Positions 1 to 6,770 of a stretch of DNA of 11,221 nucleotides are shown one piece after another. The translations under genes were made by a program, and so were the position numbers. This DNA is from Acanthamoeba lenticulata (taxonomy: Eukaryota > Discosea > Longamoebia > Acanthamoebidae): contig NAVB01000312.1 in the NCBI GenBank assembly GCA_002179805.1, forward strand, positions 1-11,221, written 5' to 3'. Under the pieces are notes generated by a model, which worked only from the letters and a program-made list of their open reading frames with translations, was not told the origin of the DNA and made no database searches. The first letter of the stretch is position 1. Each line of letters starts with the position of its first letter.

Positions 1-1
1 T

Positions 2-44
2 CAAATAAGAAATAAGAATTTTTAATGCAAATAAGAAATAAGAA
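2..44. repeat. 17-bp direct repeat in AT-rich spacer
   Basis: The 17-base word CAAATAAGAAATAAGAA occurs at 2-18 and again at 28-44, a 26-base offset, followed by an A-run. It lies in AT-rich DNA directly upstream of the first gene, in sharp contrast to the GC-rich coding sequence. It may be promoter-proximal spacer or the 3' flank of a gene outside the window. No function can be assigned. Confidence 0.8.
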
Positions 45-92
45 AAAAAAAGTTAAAAGTTTAAAACTTGCTCGCCGCAAGCCCCAAGGCTG

Positions 93-2958
93 ATGCGCCG
101 TGCGTGGCCTGAGGTGCAGTTCTACTTCCCACCGGAGCCGGTGCGTGCGCATGAGAAAGAGCAGGAAGATGCCACAACCACTGCCCTCGCCGCTGGGGAC
201 CACCCACACGTTGGTCGATCCACGGTTCGCCGAGATGAAGACGAGGCGAGATTCGACATCTTGAGCGCGTTGCCCGAGGAAGTGGCCCTCCTCGTGCTGG
301 GAGCGGGCGGTTCCTCCACCACCAACGGCGCGAGCAGCAGGGGCGGGCCGTCGTGGTCAGTGCGGGAGCTCCGGCAGGTAGTGAGCCACGTCTGCCGCAA
401 CTGGCGCCGCCTGGCCCTCGACGCCGGCCTCGTCGCCTCCACCCTCCACCAGTTCTGTCCTTTCCTCCTTCCCCTCCTTCCCTCTCCTTCATGTTCTGTT
501 GACACGTCAGGCGCCGCGCTGGCCATCGCAGGTACCATCGAACCCGCGCGGGGCCGTTCATCTCGCCCGGCGGCGAGATCATCCACGTGCACGTCGGCAA
601 CTGCGGTAGGTCCTGGCTCGTACTACATCATCACCATCATCATCATCCAACAACCACATACGATGTGGTGTCTTGGCAGGGAACATGGTGGGCCGGGAGT
701 ACTGGCGCATGCTGGCGGCCGAACACTCGCTCGACCCGTCCACGTTCACCATCTCTGGTCCGCCTCCACCACCAGCGCGGTCGGTCCAAGCGCACGCGGG
801 CTGACGCTATGACGTGTGTGTGTGTGTGTGTGACGACGCAACAGGTCTCTCGCCCTTCACGGAGCAGATCACAGGACTCCCAGTGAGCTTCGACGAGGCC
901 CCCTCTGGCCGGTTCACGGCGCGCTCCATCCTGGTCGACACCGACCCGGCGTCGCTCGACTCCATCCGCGCCTCGCCGCTGGCCAACCTGTTCCGGCCCG
1001 ACTGGTACAAGCACGGCCCATGTCCCCGGCAGCCGTGCAAAGAGGTCGGCTCAGCATCTGGAGTGACCGCCCGACACACACACACATGTGCATGCACAGC
1101 ATGATCAGCGGGCACGGGAGCTGCAAGCTGGACTGGGAGCAGGGGCACTTCTTCTCCGGCAGGCCCGTCGCCGAAGAGGCCATCGAGGTGCGATGCCCCG
1201 TCCTCTCCCTCTCGAGCTGTGTCCCTGATAGCGACAACGCGCTTGTAACGAGCAGGCGGTGCAAAGGGAGCTGGAGCGGTGCGACCGCGTCCAGGCCTTT
1301 GCCTTTTTCCATTCGCTCGGCGGTACTTTCAAACAGAAGAATGGGGGCCAATCCGCGCGAGCGCTGACTGTTGTGCCGCGCGATTGGCAGGCGGGTGCGG
1401 GTCGGGCCTGGGTTCGTGGGTCGTGACCGAGCTCGCGCTCGAGAAGCTGTTCCACCAGCCCATTGTCAACTTTGCGTTCGTGCCGTCGTCCTGTTCCGCC
1501 GACGTCGCGAGAGGCGCCGGCCACAACCGCGAGCGCACGGTCCAACAGCTCTGTACGTCTCTTCTCCTCCTCCTCTCCCCAAGTGGCCCTATTCATGTGC
1601 TCACGTGAGGTCCCTGCGCTCGAGGACAGGCAACACGATGCTGGGCCTCAACACCTTGATCGAGTACAGCAGCGCCTCCTTCCTGATCGACAACAACGCC
1701 CTCAAGCGCTCCGTCGCCTTGCTTCCCCTCTTGTCTCCGGCACGCTGCCTTGACCTATATTTTATTACTACACTATAAAATTATTTATTTAAATTCTTTT
1801 ATTTGTATCTTTTATTTTTCCCATGAGCAGACCGCAGCGCACAAGGCTATGAACACGACAGCCGCGGCGGTGATCAGTAGCGTGACCTGCCCGCAGCGGT
1901 TCCCGCTGGTGCGTCGTCCGAGCTCCATAAGGGCCACCCTCTCTGCTTTGCCCACGTTGCGTCCGTTCGAGTTCCGGGGGCTGATGGCTCGAGGTGGGCA
2001 TCGTGGTGGGGCTGCAGTTGGGCGCCGAGAGCCTCGGGTCGTGGCACAAGATGATCCACACGAGCGTCCCCTTCCCGCGAGCCCACTTCTTCTCCCTCTC
2101 GCACTCGCCATTTTCCTCTGGTACGCGCGCCGCACGCACCGCACACACGCACCGCACACACGCGCGCTCACGTAAGCTGTTGGGGAACAGACGGGCGGGT
2201 CAGCCGGCACACGAGCGCGGCGGAGCTGGTGCGCGAGGCCTTCACCGAGGCGGCCTGCCTGACGGGCCTCCCCGCCGCGCAGCAGCCCCGCGGGGACTCC
2301 GCGGCGGCCGGGCTCTCCTTCTTCAACTTCCTGTGCGTCCGCGGGCGCGGCGTGGCCTGGCTCGATGTGGCGCGCGAGCTCGAGGCCATCAAGCGCCGGC
2401 GGCGCGACCTCAAGCCCTGCCGCGGCGCGTGGGACTTTGATGAGGAGGTCGACGAGGTCGAGGTCGAGCATGAAGAGTTCGTGAGCCAGGCCGAGGCGCC
2501 CGCGGTTGATGCGCCGCGGTCCAGAGCAGAGGAAGAAGGCCAGGAAGAGGAAGAGGAAGAGGACGACATGTTCATTCCAGAGGACAAGTGGCTGCCCGAC
2601 GCGCACCTGCGCTACGCCCACTGCCCCGTGGCCGTCGTCCCGCTTGCGGTAGACGGAGAAAAAGAGGCCGCCGGTGGTCCCAGCGCGACGCTGGTGTCGT
2701 CCAACACGCGGCTGTACTCGCGCTACCTGAAGCGGTTCCTCGACCTCTTCCGCGAGTTCGAGTCTGAGACCGACGACCTCTACCGGTACGCGTGGCCTTT
2801 CGAAAGGGACTGACTTTGTTGTGGCGTCTGCTGGACCTGACGCTGACCACCACTAACATCATCATCACCATCACCACCACCATCACAGGGAAGACCTGCT
2901 GCTGCTGCATGAGGCTCAGAGCAACCTGTCGGATCTCCTTGCTGAGTTTAATCGCTAG
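93..2958 (+). CDS. F-box-like / divergent tubulin-superfamily fusion protein (12 exons)
   Basis: Exon model: 93-451, 511-605, 680-757, 845-1034, 1100-1187, 1256-1322, 1391-1552, 1630-1712, 1831-1908, 2018-2120, 2191-2785, 2889-2958. The coding length is 1968 nt (655 aa), every junction is GT..AG and every phase matches. Residues about 54-110 resemble an F-box: LPEEVALLVLG, a roughly 25-residue insert, then VSHVCRNWRRLALD. From about residue 141 the protein follows the tubulin fold in order: GEIIHVHVGNCGN (T1 loop), YWRMLAAEHSLDP, GRFTARSILVD, LANLFRPD, HSLGGGCGSGLGS (T4 signature), FLIDNNAL, KAMNTTAAAV, PFPRAHFF, and a last helix AQSNLSDLLAEFN. Tubulins bind GTP and normally polymerise; F-boxes recruit substrates to SCF ubiquitin ligases. 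Class (gamma-, epsilon-like or other) cannot be fixed; KAMN recalls epsilon-tubulin. Less certain points are the 452 donor, the 510 versus 531 acceptor, the 1035 donor, and the 1099 versus 1108 acceptor. The start is the first ATG after an in-frame stop at 54-56. Confidence 0.8.
606..679 (+). other. Intron with CAT/CAC repeat in the tubulin-like gene
   Basis: The intron opens with GTAGGT and closes with CTTGGCAG. It splits the T1 loop codons (NCG/GNMVG) at phase 1. It contains a CAT/CAC-rich microsatellite at 626-648, which reads as a poly-histidine run in an unspliced frame and is not coding. Confidence 0.85.
814..832 (+). repeat. (GT)n microsatellite inside an intron
   Basis: A 19-base alternating GT run lies within the intron 758-844 of the tubulin-like gene, just upstream of the acceptor GCAACAG. 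An in-frame TGA at 802-804 shows this stretch is not read as coding. Confidence 0.9.
2433..2585 (+). other. Acidic insert within the tubulin fold
   Basis: This part of exon 11 encodes about 50 residues dominated by Glu and Asp, including DFDEEVDEVEVEHEEF and an EEEEEEDD run. It sits between the helix after FFNFLCVRGRG and the next strand region beginning DKWLPD. Conventional tubulins carry their acidic stretch as a C-terminal tail; here the protein ends at the last helix (LLAEFNR, then stop). Confidence 0.75.
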
Positions 2959-2973
2959 CCTGCCTTGTTGCCC

Positions 2974-3009
2974 ATTGGTCCAAGCCGGGGATTGGCCAAT
3001 GCAGATAAA
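2974..3009 (+). promoter_or_regulatory. CCAAT-box pair and TATA-like element
   Basis: The 94-bp gap between the tubulin-like stop and the next ATG contains ATTGGTCCAA at 2974-2983, the perfect palindrome ATTGGCCAAT at 2991-3000, and GATAAAA at about 3003-3009. The last lies some 45 nt before the ATG at 3053, a sensible distance for a TATA-like element with a short leader. Assignment as a promoter is an inference from motif and position. Confidence 0.55.
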
Positions 3010-3052
3010 AACTAAACAAGAGAGAACAGCTGGGTCTCGAGAGATCTACAAC

Positions 3053-3490
3053 ATGGAGGCGAGCGACTTGCAGCTGCTGTTGTTCGGGCAAAGCTGGAGG
3101 AATGAGCCCTGTCTCAAGCCGCTCCTGATCTCCAGGCTGAACCCTGGCTGGCGGCCAGAGGAGGAGCAAAGGGCCTTGGCGCAGATCTCTGCGTGGGCAG
3201 TCCAGGCCGTGGCGCAGTTGCCCGGGGCCATCGCCGCGAGGGACCAGACGTGCGTCTACGACCTCACCACGCGCATAAGGCGGGCCAAGTACGGCGGAGG
3301 CGCGAGGCTGTGGGGTCTGGTGCGGCTCGTGGAGTACTTGGTCGTGTACCGGGAGCATCCCGATTGGGAAGGCGTCCAACGCGCCCTGCCGCTCATCGCC
3401 GATGAGGTGTCACTCTGGGTGCGTGCCTTGGAGGACGCCCAGAAGAAGCACCCGGACAAGGTCGCGAGCTCCTGGCCAGAGGTGCCATAA
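3053..3490 (+). CDS. Unrecognised 145-aa protein, intronless
   Basis: A single open exon starts at ATG 3053, the first Met behind a promoter-like block, and ends at TAA 3488-3490. The product is rich in Trp, Leu and Arg, looks mainly helical, and has no signal peptide, membrane segment or catalytic motif that I recognise. Features include FGQSWRNEP near the N-terminus, LNPGWRPEEEQRALAQI, RRAKYGGGARLWGLVRLVEY and a C-terminal ALEDAQKKHPDK helix. It follows the tubulin-like gene on the same strand at 94 bp. Length, coding-like composition and an AT-rich 3' flank with AATAAA support a real gene, but it could be lineage-specific. The frame is open upstream to before 2800, so a longer N-terminus is possible though not favoured. 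Confidence 0.65.
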   Translation: MEASDLQLLLFGQSWRNEPCLKPLLISRLNPGWRPEEEQRALAQISAWAVQAVAQLPGAIAARDQTCVYDLTTRIRRAKYGGGARLWGLVRLVEYLVVYREHPDWEGVQRALPLIADEVSLWVRALEDAQKKHPDKVASSWPEVP

Positions 3491-3507
3491 CCTGTCACCG
3501 TTTTAGA

Positions 3508-3557
3508 AATAAAAAAACAAATCTTTAATTATTAAAAATACGAATATTTAAAATAAA
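3508..3557 (+). terminator. AT-rich 3' end / spacer with two AATAAA signals
   Basis: AATAAA occurs at 3508-3513, 18 nt after the stop of the 145-aa gene, and again at 3552-3557. The block is almost pure A/T. The first copy fits a poly(A) signal for the upstream gene. The second, within TATTTAAAATAAAA (from about 3544), could equally be a TATA-like element for the Zn2Cys6 gene whose ATG is at 3637. Confidence 0.55.
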
Positions 3558-3636
3558 AAGGCCGGCTACCATAGTGAGAAGAGAGACAAAGGAGTAGCAA
3601 GGCACAAAGGGTTACTTGGGCGGATCAAAAGTGAGG

Positions 3637-5456
3637 ATGAGCTGCGCATTGTGTCTGCTCTCGCGTGCCAACTGCAGTGGGTACTTCGGAGAAAAAGAAA
3701 CCTCCAGGAGGAAGAGTCTGGTTGGAGGCTCAAGGCTTTGGGGGGGGGGGGAACAGAGCGATACCATGCGGGAGGTGCCTCACGTTGGGCTTTGCAGACC
3801 GGTGCTTCCATCCGCCGCCAAGCAAGCGGGGCCGTCCCCGCCGTGCCCAACCCGCAACAGCAGCTCGTTCCACGCAGCAGCTCCAACTGGCTGCCGCACC
3901 ACCGCCAGCTGGTGTTCCTCAACCAACGCCCCCACAGCAACAACAACAACATCAACAGCAACGAGAGCAAGAAGCTGCGGCTGAGCCAACAAGTAGAAGT
4001 AGCGGCCTGACCAGCACCGTGTCCGTGTACCTGCTGGACATGCTGGGCACGTGCAAGGCAGAGATGCAGACAAACGCCGAGAAGACGCGCAAGGCCAGGA
4101 AGAAGGACAAGCTGAGGCTGCAGCGAATGGAGCTGCGCATGCTCGAGATGGAACAGCGCATGCAGGAGCTCGCGAACGACAACTCGCGGCTGCGAAACGA
4201 GCTCGCCCTCACCCAGCACTTCTCCGCCACCACGACTACTACTTCGCCTGGTGGGTGGTCATGCATGACGTCCGACGCCTCGGCCCAGTTCCTCTTCGGA
4301 CCAGGAGGAGAAGGACCAGCAAGCATGAGGTGGCCGATGGACCGCTTGGGCTGCAGTCTTCGAGAGGATTTGTTGTCGCGCCTGCCCTTCCTCCAGCACT
4401 TCAACCTGCCGCCCGCCGAGCTGATCGTCCATGACCTTCGGTGCCTCTTCTCGTCGACACACACACCGCATCCTCGTTCGCAGGCCAAGGCGCTGACCTA
4501 CTGCCTCTCTCTGTGTTTTCGTCCCTCCATCATCAGGGCCCCAATCTGCGTGATGAAGACGGACCACGACTACAACCCAGCGCGGACGACCCCCTTCTTT
4601 GTCAGCGCCCAGTTCTCAGAGCTTCTGGGCCATCCTGTACATGACGCCGCCCCTTCAGGCCTCCCTCGAGCTCATTTGGGACATTCACCATTACATGGGT
4701 CGGATCGATCTCAGCAAGAGGACACGGGCAGGTCGTACGTGTTGGACATCGCGAAAGAAGACAAAAGCAATATCCTTCATGCCTTACTGGCCAGGTTCGT
4801 TGCTGTGCGAGAGGAGGTTGTCCCTTGCTTGGGACTCTTCTTCAAGTTGATACTTGCTGTTGACCTTGTTACATGCGTACTGGCGACAGTGAGCTCAAGG
4901 GATTCTCCCCCGTTGGCCACTTCAACCGGTTCGCGATGGAGAATGGTCGGGCCCACCTGGTTCAAGTCGACGCCCGATACCAATTCTTCAAGGTTCAGCA
5001 GTGCACCTACGCGGTGGTGTGCATTGATCGCGTCTTGGGCGAGGATCGGACTCAGTTGCTTGCAGGTAAATAACAACCACAGCCCCCCCCCCACCAAAGA
5101 GTGCAGTCATGAATTGAAAGCGCAACACAAAACGCGCATACACGCTGGCTGGCTGGCCAACAGAGATCCGCATGGAGCAGGAGGCGGAATGGGACCAAGT
5201 ACGGGGCCATCAGATTGAGCTACCGCAGACCGTCCAAGCCCTCGAGGCGCCCACGTCTTCCTCCTCCTCTTCCCACGACGACAGCTCACCCCAGCCCTGG
5301 ACCGACGAGAGTGCCAGCAGCACCAACAGCAGCAGCCCTCCTCCTCAACAGCCTTTCGCCATCAGCGAGCCAGCGGACTTGCAAGGCGACAACGTTGTGG
5401 GTCTGGAGGATCTGTTGCTGTTTGGTTTTTCTGACTTTGGGTCTCCTGTTTTGTAG
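3637..5456 (+). CDS. Zn(2)-Cys(6) binuclear-cluster transcription factor with PAS domain (7 exons)
   Basis: Exon model: 3637-3680, 3757-4440, 4537-4636, 4659-4731, 4795-4816, 4890-5065, 5164-5456 (1392 nt, 463 aa). Joining exons 1 and 2 at phase 2 yields cysteines at residues 3, 6, 13, 19, 22 and 31, i.e. C-x2-C-x6-C-x5-C-x2-C-x8-C, followed by PPPSKRGRPRR. This is the Gal4-type zinc cluster and basic linker that bind DNA. Next come a Gln-rich tract (about 72-87) and a charged coiled coil (about 115-169), the usual dimerisation element. A PAS domain (about 243-358) runs from APICVMKTD and FVSAQFSELLG to RYQFF and YAVVCIDRV. The tail is Ser/Pro-rich and ends in an acidic-hydrophobic stretch resembling an activation region. 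The Zn2Cys6 plus PAS order recalls fungal gluconeogenesis regulators of the ERT1/AcuK type (family analogy only). The basic residues usual between Cys2 and Cys3 are weak here. The junction at 4637-4658 is doubtful. Confidence 0.75.
3740..3751 (+). repeat. G12 homopolymer next to a splice acceptor
   Basis: Twelve consecutive G lie immediately before the acceptor AACAG of the intron 3681-3756, where a pyrimidine tract would be expected. The tract is intronic in the model. Confidence 0.85.
3928..3972 (+). repeat. CAA/CAG repeat encoding a polyQ tract
   Basis: The repeat encodes PQQQQQHQQQREQE between the zinc cluster and the coiled coil of the Zn2Cys6 protein. Mixed CAA and CAG codons with one CAT interruption make it a moderately stable repeat. 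Such tracts are common in transcription factors as flexible or activating linkers. Confidence 0.85.
4441..4536 (+). other. Intron preceding the PAS domain, with (AC)n
   Basis: The intron runs from GTGCCT to CATCATCAG at phase 2, joining HDLR directly to APICVMK. It is open in the flanking frame, so an unspliced reading would insert 32 unrelated residues. An AC run lies at 4457-4466. Confidence 0.75.
4795..4816 (+). other. Predicted 22-nt micro-exon in the PAS domain
   Basis: It is flanked by introns 4732-4794 (63 bp) and 4817-4889 (73 bp). Its entry phase (1) and exit phase (2) both match the neighbours, and it encodes GSLLCER/S between SKRTRAG and ELKGFSPVGHF. Skipping it directly would not keep the frame. 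Confidence 0.55.
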
Positions 5457-5605
5457 TGTGGAAATGATTGAGCTCTTCATATTTGCGTTTGGAATGAATG
5501 CACCCACGGTGTTGTTGGGAAAGTGTGTACACACGGCACAAGAGGCCTCTTTCACATGGTCTCGGTCTTGGTCGTCATTGTCAGCAGCGGCAGCGGGCTT
5601 GGGCC

Positions 5606-6560
5606 TCAAAAGCCCCAGTCGTTGGGCTTGCTGGCGGCCGGGCGCACTGCGGGGGACGTCGCTGTCTTCTTCTTTGAACCTGGTGGAGGCGGGAGGAACG
5701 GCGTGGAGCTGGAGCTCGTCGTCGCAACGGCCCCGCGCTCGGCCGAAGAAGCCTTCTTGGGCTGGGGAGGGGGAGAGGGCGTCGTGGTGGTCAGCGTACG
5801 CGCCAACAACTCGAATGAGAGAAGAAACGGTACAGTTTTGATGTTGACGGTGATGGTCTGGCCCTCCTTGAGGCTGAAGTCGAGGGCGGGCTCCTGAGCG
5901 AGCCTGTGCTGGGCATGCTGCATCTCCTTCCTTCGCTTCACCTCCCTTCACAAACACACAAACACACACATGAGCGGTGTCAGAGGCGACGACGCATGAG
6001 GATGAAGTAGTGGCAGCCAAGTACTTGGCGTGGTCCTGAAGGGCGACGTTAAAGTCAAAGGCCTCCGAGCGCTCCGTGAAGCCCATTCCGATAAACGCAT
6101 GATGGCCTCGGCCTGGTGTCGAGGCACATGTGAGGCAACAGGGCCAAAGAACAGAGGTCGAAGCAGGGACACGGCACCGTCTTCGATCCGCAGCACGAAG
6201 TAGCGGGAAGAGTCGAGCACAGCCTCCACGGCCTGAGGACCGCTGGTGTCGACGGGGCACACGGCAAACACTGCGCCTGTGCGGGTCCAAGAGAGAAGAG
6301 ACGCGATTTGAGCATTTGCACTTTTATTGTTTAAAAAAATAATAATTTTTTTTAAAAAATGGGGCGGTACCTGTGTTGGGATCCTCGAGTCGGATGACAC
6401 AAATTTCACCTTGCGCCTTGATGACGAGACGACCCGACCAGATGAAGGTTTCAATGTTCCAATCTTTGGCTCGGTGTCCCTCGGCACTGGTTCGAGGGGG
6501 GATTTTGTACACGAAGCATTCGTTGATGACGAGAAGCGTTTCTTCGTAATCGTCCGCCAT
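5606..6560 (-). CDS. NECAP: NECAP-like adaptin-ear-binding coat-associated protein (4 exons)
   Basis: Exons on the minus strand: 6560-6371, 6276-6178, 6112-6025, 5945-5606 (717 nt, 238 aa), all GT..AG with matching phases. The N-terminal PHear domain (about 1-148) is clear: VYKIPPRTSAEGHRAKDW, WSGRLVIKAQG, LDSSRYFVLRIEDG, HHAFIGMGFTERSEAFDFN, ALQDHAK and LDFSLKEGQTI. NECAP proteins bind the AP-2 adaptor and help assemble clathrin coats during endocytosis; the PHear fold binds short peptide motifs. The tail is Ser/Pro-rich with PFLPPPPG and ends SKPNDWGF. Animal NECAPs end in a WxxF ear-binding motif; here the spacing is W-G-F. The length is slightly below the animal 260-275 aa. It converges with the Zn2Cys6 gene (150 bp between stops) and diverges from the TPR gene. 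A GTACCG inside exon 4 could be an extra donor, but the frame stays open. Confidence 0.9.
5949..5970. repeat. (CA)n-type repeat in a NECAP intron
   Basis: A CAAACACACAAACACACACA run lies at the 3' end (minus strand) of the intron 6024-5946, giving a GT/T-rich tract before the acceptor GTGAAG. Confidence 0.85.
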
Positions 6561-6770
6561 GCAGGCACCCAGGAAGCAATAACTCGAACTTTGCTGGCGC
6601 CTTTCTGCCGACCTTTTAACCTCGAGGTGTTTCCTTCAAGGACTGTTGGGAGGCTGTCACTAGCAACGTCGCAAACTGGCTGTAGACAAAAAGTCAACGA
6701 CGACTTCACGCCTAGGCCGAGTGCCAGAATCGATTTTTACAAGTGAAGGGAGACCATCACACGACGAGCA
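6561..6770. promoter_or_regulatory. 210-bp divergent promoter region, NECAP / TPR gene
   Basis: The ATGs of the NECAP-like gene (minus) and the TPR gene (plus) are 210 bp apart, so both promoters and leaders share this DNA. No canonical TATA box is visible. GAATCGAT at 6727-6734, followed by TTTTA, lies 36 nt before the TPR ATG. Core-promoter status is inferred from position. Confidence 0.6.

Noticed and set aside
587..886. Apparent poly-histidine protein
   Set aside because: The His run is the CAT microsatellite of the intron 606-679, between two halves of the tubulin T1 loop.
1812..2621. A 269-codon open frame on the minus strand
   Set aside because: It is antisense to several tubulin-like exons and introns. 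GC-rich third positions commonly create such shadows; the plus strand has family matches.
3566..4219. A 217-codon minus-strand frame rich in Leu
   Set aside because: It is antisense to the CAA/CAG and coiled-coil coding region; Leu-rich runs come from reversed CAG codons.
4955..4975. GGTTCAAGTC-like word resembling a tRNA T-loop
   Set aside because: It lies within the well-supported PAS exon and no cloverleaf can be drawn around it.
3665..5218. A 517-codon single open frame on the plus strand
   Set aside because: It lacks an ATG start, loses the first three zinc-cluster cysteines and runs through introns and the wrong frame of the PAS domain. The spliced model explains all conserved segments.
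5286..6290. A 334-codon open frame on the minus strand
   Set aside because: It contains one NECAP exon (HAFIGMGFTERSEAFDFN) but reads through introns and antisense to the Zn2Cys6 last exon; the remainder is low-complexity.
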